A DNA stretch of 64,000 bases from Onchocerca lupi (Eukaryota > Nematoda > Chromadorea > Rhabditida > Onchocercidae): contig JAOVVO010000320.1 in assembly GCA_028564675.1 (NCBI GenBank), positions 1-64,000 on the forward strand. The letters run 5' to 3'. The translations under genes and the position numbers were made by a program. The notes under the pieces are model-generated. The model was not told where the DNA came from and searched no databases. It saw only the letters and a list, made by a program, of their open reading frames with translations. How positions within the stretch are numbered: position 1 is the stretch's first letter; each line of letters starts with the position of its first letter. Below are positions 11,576-25,393 of this stretch, in pieces.

Positions 11576-14500
11576 AAAATATAAGTAGAAAAGTTTTTTG
11601 AATTTCATTTTTTAATGATGTAAACAATTTCAGGTTAATATATAGCATGAAAGTGAATTTAATTGGTTGATAATTAACAATCATCATCATTATTTTTGAG
11701 AACATTAATATATAAATGATATTTAGAAGAAATAAAAAATTTAAATTTAATAATCTCGAAAATTTTAAAAGAAAAAAAAATTTGAACTTAGTAATTTCAA
11801 AATTGAAATTAGTGAAAAGACTGTGTATTTTTTATATAAAATTTATCAAGAGATTTAAAAAATTGAAAAATATTGCTACTATTAGATTTTTTCCAAAAAA
11901 TCATATAAAATTAGATTAATTAATTAAACTTCTTTTTCTTTTAATAAAATCCTTTTAAATTAATAACTTTTAATGATTTCATTTTTTCTTTTTTTCTTTC
12001 TTATTGTGTTGTTCTTTCGATTATTTGCGTCATTATTGCCATTTTCGTTAATTATGACATTGCCGCTTTCTTAATTATGATAATCACTGCGTTTTTAATT
12101 ACTCGTTACTCATTGCTGTTTTTGATTTGAATAAGTAATAGACGAAATTTAGTTAATCAATACCTTCCAATCATACAATTCAAATTCTTATTCCATTTCA
12201 TTAAACCAAAGAATTGATGAATGATATTCGATTATTTTTGAATTTCTTTCATTTATTGTTTACGAAATTAAAGTAATTCGACACAAGTCGTATGATAATT
12301 TATTACACCTGTCGGTATGTTTTCATTATTTTTTTATTTTATTTATTTTTTTTTTATTAACAGAATTCTTTTTCTTTGAATTTCTTCATGCAATATTATA
12401 AGTTATAAAGTATTTAATAATTGTCGTAGAAATTTTGCTTAAATTATTCTCAACTATTTTTTTTAAACGCTTCAGTTCCATTTTTATAAAAGCATTAAAA
12501 ATGAATATTTTCAAATGTATCATTTCTAGTATTCAACATTAAAAATTCAATTTTATCTAAAAAATTTGAACTTATTTGAAATGGAATAATTTTAAATTCT
12601 TTTGCAATTTTTTAATTCTTATTGCTTAGATAAATAGTTGTTAAATGGAATGCAATCAAATTATTTTATTTACACAAAAGAAGAAAATTTGTTTCATTAC
12701 AGTGATGCATCATCCATTTTCGTTTATAGCATTTCTCTTCTTCATGATTTTTCGGAATTTCTTAAATCCCATTTAATCAATTTTATCAATTTTAAAAATA
12801 TTTCTTGATATCTTTTCGATTCATGCATTTATTTTCTATATCTAATTTGATTAGTAATTAATTTTTTAAAAACACTCCTAATCATTTTATTTTTCCTTTT
12901 GAAATTTCCAGTAAGTCTTGCAATTTCATTATCAAGATATGACTAAAAATTAAAATTAAAATAATTAGTTTAAAGATTCCAAAAATTTCGAGTTTTTCAG
13001 TAATTTGCATCGTTACTTTTATTAATAATAACAAGGTTTTCTCGTATTTTATCAAATTTTGAACTTAAATACTAAATTTACGAATATCATATCATCCAGA
13101 ACAATTATCAAGAAATTGATATATCTATGCTATATCTGTATGTATTATTGAAAAATATCACGTCGGAAAATTCTCATGGTTTATCAGAGAATATCTCATC
13201 AAAAAATTATTACATTAGGAGATTCGCATCATGCAACAAACAATATAGCATGCTTTTCATGCAAGTTTGAGAAATTTGAATCAATCGATATCTCTATGAA
13301 ACACAATGTCAGCAGAAATATCGATCGATTCAAAATTGTTTTCCTCCAAATAAATCATTATGAATGATTGATTATCTTTTCAACCTTTTTATTATTTTCT
13401 GAGACAGCATTCATCTATTATGCTTCAGTTCCATCTGCCACTCTCATCCAATTAATAAATCAAATTTCATTGTTCTGCTTTTTTAACCCAAAACATTAGA
13501 ACTTCAAAAAAAAAAAAAAAAAAGGGGGATGATTAATAGCATGAAAAAATAAAATTGGAAAGATTAACAATGCGAAAATAAAAAAAAAAAAAAAATGTAG
13601 CAGTTTCTGAAATTTGAACATAATGAAACATAAATTCATTTGTTGTTTATTCATATGATTTGAAATGGCAAAAAAAAAAAAAAAAAATAGGATTAATATT
13701 GTAAAAATAAAGGAAAAATATGATAAAATATGGAAGAAAAGAAAAAATAGAATAAACTGTGTAGAAAAAGAGAATTAATCCAAACAAATAAACATTAGAG
13801 CATTCATTTGAATATTGCGAGAATTTTTTTTTTTTTTTTTTTCGATAATAAACATAGATTATGTCAACAATCGGAATGTCAAGTTGTCAAATGTTAAATC
13901 TTAAACTTCATCTTTCTTTTCTAATTCAATGATTATTTTCTATTTACCGCCATAAAGAACTTTTTGATCTGTTTTAATTATTACTGGCAAATATGTAAAT
14001 CATCAATCAATCCAATATTTTTGATAATCAATTTATTCATTCTTTCGTCTCAAAAAAAATGAAGAATTGTAAAAGATATCGATTATAAAATTATAATCAA
14101 ATTATTTATATATGTTTACTATTAATTATGCTATAAGAACAAGGCTTTAAAAATTTTTTCAAGTCTAAATTGGTAATTCCGAAATAAGCTGATAAACTTT
14201 TAGGTTTGTTCCGAAATCAGAAAAAAAAAAAAAAAGGAGACGATTGAAAAAGAAATCTTCAAATATCACTTTTTTTCTTGATGAAATATATTTAAAAAGA
14301 AAAAAAGAAAAAAAAAAGGAATTAGAAATCCTTGTCATTTATCCATCATTCTAGTTTCATTCGATTTCAATATATTGATGAAAACGAAGCATACTAGAAA
14401 AGATATAGCAATTTTCGAAATATTTTTTTCTTATAGGAAATTAAATTTTATAAAAAAAGAAAAAAAGAGAAAATCACTAATTAGAAGCATAAAAAATGAA

Positions 14501-16252
14501 AAATGTTTAAAATTTTCAAAGAATCTTTTTTTTTTTTTTTGCAATATAGCAACAGGAAGTTTTTGGTTAGTTGCATAACGGAATTTATTAAAACTTTTTT
14601 TTTTTTACGAAATTAATAGTTGCTATTTGGTTGTTTTCAAACTTTAATCATTGTTTATGCTACTCCATCTTGCTTTTTCGATTCGATTTTCGTTTTTTTT
14701 TTTTTTCTTTTTCTTCTTAGATAAGATAGGAGAAAAATGAGAAGTGAGAAATATTTTCCCTCTTCAAAATAGGATTGATCTTTTGATAGATAGCGTTGAC
14801 TTTCAGATATTACTTTTTTTTTTTTTTTTTTTTTTTTTGAGCCTAATTTTATAAATTGTAATTTTTATTTTACACAAACTTTTTATGAAATTCTTATCGG
14901 AATTTTTCTTTCTTTTTCTTTAAAAAAAAAAAAAAAAAAAATGGAAAGTTTATTTAAATTACTGAGTGTTTCATAAATAGTTCGCAGTAAAAAAGCATAC
15001 TAATATTAAATGGATTTTAGAAAATCAAAGAATACTTAGTGATCATAATATACAAATTTTTGCTATCATTGATAAAACAAATAATCGAATTATAGCATCT
15101 AAAGCCAATAATTTCTAATTATTTTAAAAGGCATATATTTGCGATAAATATATTTGCGATTAATATCATGCTTAATCGCAAGCACATAATGGTTGGTTAT
15201 TGTTATGTACAACAGACGCAGTGCTATTTCTATGACTAATTTATTCCTGAAGGTTGTCACCGATCGATAAATAGCTGTTTCCTTAGTATCATTTTTCAAT
15301 GTTTCCGATTGCTTTTCTCGGAAAACTCTTCTCCATCCTTCCTTTCCATCCATCCATTCCTATCCATTCGTTATGTTGAGTTTTATCACAAACAATGATT
15401 GTTTGTTGAGTAAATATATCGTTCAATGAAAAAATTGTAAATAAATATCACTTATCGCTTATTCACTATGAAATAGCATTGAAATGAATTATAATTTGAA
15501 TATCTATTTTAACTCTAACTTTCTTTTTCTCTTTCAAAAAAGAAGATTAGAAATTATCAATTCATATCTTTTTTCAATAATGCTATCATTTTTATCTTCT
15601 TGTAAATTTTATCCTATATTAATTAATCTTTGATCATTCGATATAACTAATATTGGACATCAATATGATATGATATATAGATTTTTTTATTCATTCATTC
15701 ATTTTCTTCTCAATAAATCTAAGATAAAATTTCTGAAATTATTATCATGATTTCAATTTGATAAAACAATTATTCCAATTTTTGATAAAACAATTTGATA
15801 AAACAATTATTTAATACATAAACATAATCCAGCTGTTTTTTTCTTTTTTTTTAAATTCCCATTTTTTTAATACAATACACGATTTTGGATATTGTATTAA
15901 AAAAGCGCAAATTTCCAATTTCACATTGCACAGTTCTTTTTCTGTTACTGATATCTTTACAGATGAATGAAATCTTTTGCTTAAATCTTTGTTTTTTTTT
16001 TTTTTTTTTTTTTTTTTTCTGACAAAATTTGCTAAATAATAAACAAAAATCATGAAAAATTGAAGTAAAATTTATTTGTTTCGATAAATGAGGAAGAAAT
16101 ATTAAATTGAATATGTATTTGAATAAAGGAATATATATTCAAATGAAGAAATGAATAAAAGCAAGAATTTAATTACATTAACATTCTAATATTTAATCGT
16201 ATATGATAAGATTATGCATTAAAATGATATGAATATTTTCAATTAAATTAAT

Positions 16253-16258
16253 TTTAGA
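16253..16258 (+). promoter_or_regulatory. Probable trans-splice (spliced leader) acceptor of the aminotransferase gene
   Basis: The sequence TTTTAG|A ATG places a splice acceptor one nucleotide before the start codon at 16259, and no matching upstream exon or donor is evident. In nematodes this is typical of spliced-leader addition. It also supports the chosen start codon. Confidence 0.5.
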
Positions 16259-19200
16259 ATGAATACTATTTTTACTCGAAAGACATTGGTTATGGCGAAT
16301 TCTGTTAGGCCATTATCATTATCTGTAACTTTTTCACAACAACATTATCAAAATCATCAACAAATTCCTTCAATGGCTTCAGCAAATCATATTCTTACAT
16401 TAGAAAATTTGAATCCTGATGTTATCACGATGGAATATGCTGTCCGTGGTCCATTAGTTATGCGTGCTATGGATATCGAAAAAGAGTTAGATAAGGTTAT
16501 TTTTAAATTAAATTTCAATCAATTTTAAGATTAATTCAATCTATGCTCAAATAAACGAGCAACAAATAATTCCTTTCAATAATTTTTTTCTTAAACAAAA
16601 AAAAAAAAAAAAAAAGATCTGATGAATCTTAATTTCAGTTTTTTCTCTTATTTTAAATTTTAACTGAATTATTCATACTTAAAATTATTCCTAATGTTCC
16701 ATTCCAATATGATTAAGTCTGAGAAACCAATATGAAAAAAGATCGCAAAATCGAAATCATAAGATTGTAAAATCGATGGTTTAATTCATCGCAGCTAATT
16801 TATTTATATTTAGATTTGATTTTTTACAATTTTATTTTTTCATGCTCATTATTGATTATTCTTAAGAGCATATGCTTTTTCGAATTCATTAATCAATATA
16901 ATTAATTTGAAATGAAAAAATTGCTTCAGAATATATTTTTTAATAATTTTACCAAATAATTTAACGGAATAAGAATAGAATACTGTTTCATGACGGATGT
17001 AAAGTAAAAGTTGAAAATATAATCAAGTTTGTTCACTCAATTCAGTGTATTTCAAATTGTTGATCAAGTTCTCTGCCGAATATAAATCTTGCTTCTCATT
17101 AAAATTGAATACGCTAAACTTTTCTTAATTAGTCTATTCCCACTCATTACATTCCTATTTGGTTAAGTTTTCTTTTTTTTTTCAAACTTCCGGAAGTACT
17201 GAAATACCGTTTTCATAACCTACAATATTCAAATGATGATTTGATGGAAAAAATATGATGCAAAATGAAAGAAAAAAAATTTTGAAAAAGAATTTAAATG
17301 AAATTTTCAACAGTTTGTTTTATATGCAACAACATGATAAGCTCTTTAATTTTAGGGAATAAAAAAATCATTTAGTAATGTTATTAAAGCAAATATTGGT
17401 GATGCTCATGCGATGGGTCAAAAACCGATCAGTTTTATCCGACAGGTTTGAAATTTTCAATTTATATTTTTAATTGAAAATTTTTTGTTTTGCTGCTGCA
17501 TTGAAATTGCTAAATTTATCTCTTTCTCTAATGATTATGCAAATATTCATTAGAGCCAACTCGTCAAAAAATTAAAAAAAAAAAAATAAAAAAAAAAAAA
17601 CGAAATGTTAATGATTGTTAAATTATTTCATTTAATTCATTCGTCCTTAGACTCCCTCTCTCTCTTCATCTCTCTTCCTCCTTCTCTCTCTTGTCCTTTA
17701 AGTATTCATGAACGGGTTAAAAGGGTAAAGATAAGAAATGTCCTTTAAGTATTCATGAACGGGTTAAAAGGGTAAAGATAAGAAATTGAATTATTTTTAT
17801 AATAAAATTTAAGTTAGCTGTAAAATTTAAAAAATTAAATTTTATTATCCATCAGTAATCCAAAATAATCTATCAGTTACTTTATTATTTACTTAATTTA
17901 AAAATACTTAATAAATATTTTGATGGTTTAAAAAAATGGTATTCACTATTGAATGTTTTCGAAAACTGCTATTAAGCATGCAGCATGCATTTGAAATAAT
18001 TTGACATGCAGGTTTTGGCATGTGTAAATGATCCGTCATTAATAAATTCTGCTAATTATCCATCAGACGTTAGACAACGGGCAGAATTGCTGCTTAGTGG
18101 ATGTGCTGGACATAGCATTGGTTCTTACAGGTAGTGAATTTTGCAATTTTTTTTATTTTAATTTAAATTCTGTTAAAACTTGATTTAAACTTTTTCATTT
18201 TAACTTATTTTATCCTTTAACTTAGTTATAATTAGCTAGCTAGTCCATATAAATAAAAATATAAATGTTCGTTTGTTCAGAATCTTTAAATTTTTCGAAA
18301 GTTCTTAAACACGCGCCTATTCGAATGCAACGTTGTGTGAAAATTTCAAATCAATCGGTGGAGAATTTGAAACGTTGTATGGCAAGTATCAATGAACATT
18401 TATATTTTTATTTATATAGATTAAATTATCATGTAATTACATTTTATGAGTTATGTGATAGGAAATATAATGTTAGAATTTGAAATACTTGAAGAATAAA
18501 TGATATATAAAAAGTATTGGAATCATAAAATTATCATTGAAAGAGATCAATTTAAGATTGAATAATTTGTTTAGATTGTCAGTCGCATTTAGAATGATGC
18601 ATTGAGAATGAGTCAATGTAATAAACTTTTAAAATTTCAGCAATAGCAGTGGCATTGAAATTATCAGAAAACATGTAGCAGAATTTATCACTCGTCGAGA
18701 TGGCGGTATTCCATCCGATCCTCAGCATATACTTTTATCAGCTGGAGCTTCGGAAGGCATACGTGTATGAACTTGAATATTGCTGTAAACTTCCAGAAAT
18801 TGGAGACATTAATGGGCGAAAAAATTTTTTTCTTTTAACAAAATATTTTTTCCAAGCAAATAATCAATTTGTTAGAAAGGCATACTTTTCGTCTCCAAAT
18901 CCTCAATAAAATTGTCATTTTGCTGAAAATTTATTACTTTATAATTTCAAAAAGTGATATAAATTTCTCTTCTCGATCTAATCGAAATAGTTCGTTCTTG
19001 ACTTTAACATCACAACTTTCATATTGATAAACCATCAATAAAGGCTTTAATTCTATATTATTTGATTTTTGCCTATCAAATGTTGGATATTTTATTCGAT
19101 CTTTTCATTTATAATCTCCAAAATATTGTAAATGTGATCTTGAAATTCTTTTTTTTTTTCTCTTGGAATTCAATTTCAGAATATTTTGAAATTATTCATT

Positions 19201-22152
19201 GATAAGGATAATAATAAGAAGAAAAAGGGTATAATGATACCAATTCCACAATATCCTCTTTACTCTGCAACAATCGCCGAATTTGGCCTTGGAATGGTTA
19301 GTTAATATTGATTTTAATTTTATAAAAAAATAATGATTTCAAGTTATAAGACAGTAAACGATAGAATGATCATATAAGGTATAAAAATTTATGTTACTCC
19401 AATTTTGAAAATGAAAATTTTAAATTTATTGAATATTACTTAGGATGATTATCATGAATATAACATGCTAAGGTAGGCTATTATTTGGATGAAAGTAATA
19501 ATTGGGCACTGGACATTGACGAGCTTGAACAGGCCTATAAGAAATCTTTGGATGAATTCAACACTCAGGTGCTTTGTGTTATCAATCCTGGTAATCCAAC
19601 AGGTATGCATAATCTCCTTTTTTTCGAGAACTGAATTCGAATCATTAATTAATGAGCAAATTGTTCTGTAAGTGAAGCAGTAAAATAGTAAATGAAGAAG
19701 TCTTGTGAAATTGATGAAACAATAAAGTAAAAATTGAAAAATTTCGAAAATTTTTTGAAATATTATAAGTTTCAGATTATAAGATCGATAAAACACAGTT
19801 AATCTAGCAAGAAACAGAGAAATAAGTGAATTGAAAGTCCTCATATATAAAAGTTCAAGTTTGTTAAACAAATTAAACAAGAAAATAATAGTTAAATAAG
19901 CAGGTAGACAAAGTAATGAGCAAATAAGAACTTTCGAAGTGTTTATTGTTTGTTACTTTCTAGGAGCGTTTTCAAAATGCAACACTTTCATTTCGATTTA
20001 AAATTCCCTGCTGAAATTTTGGAAAATTTCTGATTTGGAAAAGAAAAATACGGATACTTTTTGAACTGATTTTTAAATTAAGGAAGGATTGCAAGAAAGC
20101 CAACTTTCATTATTTTAGGGCAAGTTTTGTCCAGAGATAATGTTGAAGAAATTATCAAATTTGCCTACAAGAAAAAATTGTTTCTATTGGCTGATGAGGT
20201 GAGTCTGTTGAAATGCTTCTTTTTGTTTCGGATTATGCAAAGTCAAAAATTATTGAAGAAAATTGAAAATTTAAAATTAGACATTCTTTCTATCTTCAAT
20301 TTATCATTATTTGTTCCACTGGTTGATTAATTGCTTCATCTGTTTAGGTTTTGATTTATTGATTTCTCAAAATATTTATAGTCTTTCTTCAAAAAAAAAA
20401 GAATTTCAGAAATAAATAAATATTTGCAAATTTATGATAATAAATGACTGTCATTATTGTTATAATTTGTCTTATCATCGAAATGAAAATTGAAATTGCA
20501 AATTTGATTTTTAAATTTAATAAATGCATTTTACACTTTCTTCATTCATAAATTTCATATTTGCAGGTATATCAAGATAATATCTATGAAGAGAATCTGA
20601 AATTTCACAGTTTCAAATCAGTAATGAAATCAATGGGTAAACCATTTTCGCAGTAAGTTATAACTAAATTAGTTACTTTACTAAATAAGTAAATTTAGAG
20701 TTAATAGTAATTTTAAAAAAAGAAAAAAAAGATTGAAACTTTTTCTCCTAGAATGGAACTATGCTCATTTCATTCATGCTCAAAAGGATATATGGGTGAA
20801 TGTGGTCTGAGAGGTGGATATGTTGAATTGGTAAACATAGATTCGGATGTTTTGAGTAATCTGCAAAAAATGATTTCTGCAAAACTTTGTTCCACTGTAC
20901 TTGGACAGGTATGACATACAATAGTCATTTTGAAATTTTTTAAATGAAATTTTGATCGCTTTTAAATTTAGTTTGAAATCTTTTAAATGAAATTTTGATC
21001 ACTTTTAAATTTAATTAAACGCTTTTTTATTTTGCAGTGCGCAATTGATTGTGTGGTAAAACCACCACAACCAGGTGAACCCTCATATGATCGATGGTTA
21101 GAGGTAGCATTTTTTGATTGATTCAAGAAATATAGCATTAATTAAATGTTTAATTACTCTTTAATAAATACATATATTCGTATTTCTGTCTGATTTTAAT
21201 CAACAGGTAAAGAGTCATTTCAAAAAAATCTTTTTGTCCAAAAAATAGAAAAAATTGCCAGCCAAAATTGAATAATTATGTGATTCATTACAGGAGAAGA
21301 CGACAATATTAAATTCACTGAAAGATCGTGCAAAAGCAATTTATGAAGCTTTTGATTCCATGGATGGTATCAAATGTAATCCTGTACAGGGGGCAATGTA
21401 TGCATTCCCGCGTATCGAGATGCCTCAGAAAGCAATCGATAAAGCTAAAGTTAGCAAATTAATTAATTTATTTCTTTTTAAATTAGAATTTTGCAACTTT
21501 CAAGTTTCATCGAAGTGATTTTTTTGTCATTCTTGCTCTTTTTATTACAATCATATTATTTTGATGAATATAACATTTAATTATGATACTATAACAAAAG
21601 ACTTGATTATAAATGGGAGAATTGCATTTTTAATAGCAAAAATCAGTAGCTTATATTTTTCACCATTTAGTGCAGTTTTCTTTTCAGTAATTTATAAATT
21701 CTGTTTCTGGTTTATTTTTGCTTAGTTTATTTTTGAAATTTTGCAGTCATTGAATCAGGAAGCAGATTTCTTTTATGCAATGCAGTTACTTGAAAGTAAT
21801 GGTATTTGTGTGGTACCTGGAAGTGGTTTTGGACAAAAACCTGGAACATATCATTTTCGGTTAATTCAATTTTTTTTTTTTTTGTATATTTTTATTTTTC
21901 TTTTTAAAATTGAATTGACGCAACATATACAATAATTTGTTCCAATACGTATCTGTTATAGAGAGTTCAAAGTGTTATAATTTTAATCTTCAATGAAATA
22001 ATTCATCGTATATTGTTTTAATATTACTAATTTTTAATTTCTGATTATTATTATTTTTCAGGATAACAATATTGCCACAAGGAAATGTATTGCGTGATGT
22101 ATTGGAACGATTCAAGAAGTTTCATAACAAATTTATGAAAGAATATTCGTGA
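16259..22152 (+). CDS. GPT: Alanine aminotransferase (PLP-dependent, class I)
   Basis: Converts alanine and 2-oxoglutarate to pyruvate and glutamate. Thirteen exons: 16259-16495, 17356-17445, 18012-18130, 18641-18764, 19180-19296, 19473-19602, 20119-20198, 20567-20652, 20752-20908, 21038-21103, 21294-21449, 21747-21859, 22062-22152; all junctions are in phase, and the product is about 521 aa against 496 for human ALT1. Family landmarks: NIGDAHAMGQKPISF (about 94-108), IPIPQYPLYSAT, NPGNPTG (267-273), DEVYQDN (298-304), the PLP lysine in SCSKGYMGECG (K339), NPVQGAMYAFPR, GICVVPGSGFGQ and substrate-binding R492 in GTYHFR. The first 46 or so residues are rich in Ser, Gln and basic residues and nearly without acidic ones, so a mitochondrial presequence is possible. 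The introns hold a 47-bp duplication (intron 2) and a dispersed repeat (intron 3). No key residue is missing, so the enzyme should be active. Confidence 0.97.
17693..17786. repeat. Perfect 47-bp tandem duplication in intron 2 of the aminotransferase gene
   Basis: Positions 17693-17739 and 17740-17786 are identical (GTCCTTTAAGTATTCATGAA...). The pair follows a CT-rich tract (17649-17692). Complete identity in otherwise degenerate intron sequence points to a recent event or a collapsed or expanded array. Confidence 0.95.
18240..18421 (+). mobile_element. Short non-autonomous element with perfect 24-bp terminal inverted repeats, copy B
   Basis: The left arm 18247-18270 is the exact reverse complement of the right arm 18394-18417, with 123 bp between them. 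The core has CACGCGCCTATTCGAATGCA, shared with copies at 284, 26733 and (minus) 11427. CTAGTCC precedes the left arm, as in the 26733 copy. No clear target-site duplication was found. The element lies inside intron 3 of the aminotransferase gene in sense orientation. It looks like a MITE or a Helentron/Helitron-derived short element; no transposase is present. Confidence 0.75.
20938..21013. repeat. Imperfect 43-bp tandem duplication in an aminotransferase intron
   Basis: TAAATGAAATTTTGATCGCT at 20941 recurs at 20984 with one difference (G to A), followed in both by TTTAAATTTA. It lies in intron 9, just before the exon starting at 21038. Confidence 0.8.
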
Positions 22153-25100
22153 ATATTCTTCCGTATTTTTTGTAAATTAGAAAATTTGCAACACTCTGGA
22201 AATAATTCTTGGAAGCAATTTTCAGTTATATTTTAATTATTCTCTCAAATATGAATTTGAATTGTTTCAATTCTTAGCTCACTAGCCATGTATAGTTTTC
22301 AATTATTTTCAAATGGAAAAAAAAGTATTAAATTCAAGATTGATGTCTTCTATTTTACAATTCTTTTTATCAAAATAATTTCATGATCTGTTACATATTT
22401 CTTCACTTCTTTTATGCTTTGTTGCAAAGATTACTTCAAATTTAGATTTTTAAATTACAAAAGTATTTATTTCCTCATTGAAATGTTTTAGTAATATAAT
22501 TTTAGCTATTATTTAAAAAGTATCATTGACAGAATGAACATAATCTTTCTCTCCCTTTCTCTCTTCCTCTTCCAATTCATGGTTGAACTCAAATTTGAAT
22601 ATTTTATTTCAAACAATTTATGCAGTGCAAAAAATTTTTCAAAATTTTAACTGATACTCGGCGAAGTAGCCTTTTCGAAAGAAAAGATCACATTAAGCTT
22701 TTAAAATTGTTTTAAATTCAATTTCACCATTCAAAAGATTTATTTATAACAATGCAATGTTCCCTCCTTTTCTTTTTTTTTTGAAATTCAAAATGTTTGA
22801 TTAAGCATGGAAAACTGAAAATAAATTGATAAAATTTGCGTGTATTTGCACATAATGCGTTAATTTGAAGAAGCCAATATTGCTGATAATTTAAGAATGC
22901 ATTTATAATTAAAGCTATTAGAAAATTTCTGAAATTCTAAAACAAATCTGTGATAGCTAAGTTGAAATTTTAAAATAAGCAAAAGAAAATTGAATTTTTT
23001 CCTAATTGTTTTTTTCTTCGTCTTTTATTTTATGAATTTTCCAATCGTTAATTTATGTTGCATAAAATGTGCAACAATTAATCTAAAAATTTCTTCGCTA
23101 GATTATAATTATATGTGGCAATTTATTTCATGATGAACTCAGAAATATATTCAAATACTATTAGTAAAGCTAAAATCAAATTTTTTTTGAACGATCATAT
23201 TACATTGCCAAAAAATTTGAGCATTTAATTAAAAAGGATCAAAGGGATATTTTGTTGCAACTTTGAAAAAAAAAAAAAAAAAAAAAATTCGTCAAAAATA
23301 TCAATGATTTGTCTAACTGAAATCAAACTGAGCAAAAATGGGAAAATAAATGAAATAATTTAAAATCTTATAAGATGTATACATCCAAAAATCAGTTGTA
23401 GTTGTGAAGTTTTAAAAAAAAAACGAAAAATTTCAAGTTTTTAAATATTGTAAAATTTTCGAAAGAATGCTAATTAAGCTATGTATATGAATCTTCATAA
23501 TAGCAACAAGTTGTTATTAAAAAAAAAAAAAAAAAAAAAATTATCCGTGAAAGGAATTGTTTTTTAATTTAAATTTTGTTCTTTTTTTTTTTCCAATGAA
23601 TGTATTTTGAAAAATATCAACGATAGTGTATTTTGATTTGTAAAATTTAATCATTGATTATTTTCATGTTTTTAGAAATTCTTGTTTAATTTCATTTCGT
23701 TTAATTTCATTTATTTTACAACTCAACAATTATCCTTTCTATTAAATATTTTAATTTAAATCATAGTTGATAGTGCGCTACAGGTCTACTCTCATAAATA
23801 TTTTTATGATATTGACCTCTTTTTCAAATGATTAAATCTTTATAATTTCTGTTAATTACGACATTTTAAGGAACTGATGATACGCATTTGCGTAATAGTT
23901 ACTATAATTAAATGATACTTATACTAATGTTAATAACAGTAATTATTTGAATTAAAATTATTGAAAATCAATTAAAATTAATTAAAAAAATTAATTGAAA
24001 ATTAATTAAATTAATTAAAATTGATGCTAAAATACTAGATAATATCGGTAATATTAGTTAATATATGACGTATAAATGATTACAAGATTGATTTTGATTA
24101 AAAGATTTACAGTATGAAAAATTTTTATCCAAAATTTCTTCACTATAAAATTATTAGTTTATGAATTTGTTATATATTAGTAATTTTATGTAAATAAATA
24201 TTTCATATGCTTATAAATTTTGACAAATAAATTTCGAAGATTTTTTTCTCTTCAAAAATTTTTTGCAATTTTTTTCCCAAGGAAATTAAGCAAGCATTAA
24301 AATTTTCATACATTAATAGCTTTGATTTGAGCTTATTATCGTTTGATTATGATACATATTATTATCATATTAGTTTCGCATCAATACTGCATTTAATGCT
24401 ATTTTCAATTCTATCTGTGAATTTCTTTTTTGAAAGTTTTATTGGAAGTTTCTTCTTTTTTTTTTTTTTTTTTGATCAATATTGATAGTCTGAACTACAG
24501 ATGTTAACAAAGTTTTTTTTTTTTTTTTTTCTGGAAATAATATTTTCTTTCGTATGAAGCTAACTTGCGATTATCTGAGAATTCTCTCTGGCTCTGATAA
24601 TTTTGATGATAGCATTAATGTCATCAGTAAAACTTTCCACATTTTAACGAATCAAACTTTATCAATTTCAAATTTACTTATTCACTTTAATCCATACAGT
24701 TAATTACATTTTTATCCTATCTTTTATGGGAATGTTTATTTTTCATCATATAAGGGCATAGAAGCAAAATATGAGCAAACTCTTCCATAAATCAAATAGT
24801 TTATAAATTAAATCAAAAATTTAAGAGTTTTCATAACATTTGAAATTAAAAAAATTTTTTTTCAATTTTTGAAAAAACAATAAGTTTTTTTTTTCCTTTT
24901 TGTCTTTGTTTTCTTTTTAGCAAAATAACAAAATACCTAAATAATTACGGAATTGAGAGTAATTTCGATAGGTTATATTTATGATGATATTTGTATAGGC
25001 ATTGAAAGCAATTAATTAGTTTCAGAAATTATTTGTATTTTTTAATGAAACATTACAAATATGAACATTCTTTTAAATCGACAGATTTTTTCTACCAAAA

Positions 25101-25333
25101 AAATATACCTATTTTTTGGAAAAATTTCGCATAATATGAAATTATTTTTAATTATTTTAAATGTTTTATTTAATTTAAAACTTTTTTTTTCATAGAATTT
25201 CAAAAATTTCATCAAATCTTATGACTACTTAAAGCTACCAAGAATTTAATGATTACGGTAAATTTTATGATCACTGATTGTTTCAACTATAGCATTTCTT
25301 AAACAGTGAATTATTTCAGTCAGAATTTCCAAG

Positions 25334-25393
25334 TTTATCGTTTTATCATTGTTCCGGTTATCTTTTATCGTTTCATCATTGTTCCGATTATCT
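25334..25393. repeat. 30-bp tandem pair
   Basis: TTTATCGTTTTATCATTGTT... at 25334-25363 is repeated at 25364-25393 with two substitutions. Confidence 0.9.

Larger units (their letters stand above)
6397..16258. other. Intergenic region between the ADA2 and aminotransferase genes
   Basis: The two genes are divergently transcribed, so both promoters should lie in these 9.9 kb. Recognisable contents are the 32-bp minisatellite (6758-7056), an inverted-repeat element (7381-7454), a minus-strand dispersed repeat (about 11427-11575) and a coding-like relic (10229-10481). The rest is A+T-rich DNA with long poly-A/T runs (for example 13505-13524, 13671-13687, 14814-14838, 15991-16018) and TAA/ATAATA-rich tracts (8550-8625). 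The open frames of 60-89 codons are biased in composition, match no family I know and lack splice context. Confidence 0.65.

Noticed and set aside
15099..15353. 84-codon minus-strand open frame
   Set aside because: No recognised domain or splice sites, and its C-terminal part is biased A+T sequence. Not enough to call a gene.
18265..18483. 72-codon frame containing HAPIRMQRC, also open at 26711-26947
   Set aside because: It lies in a dispersed repeat with terminal inverted repeats. The shared peptide is explained by shared repeat sequence, and the copies at 284 and 11427 do not keep the frame.
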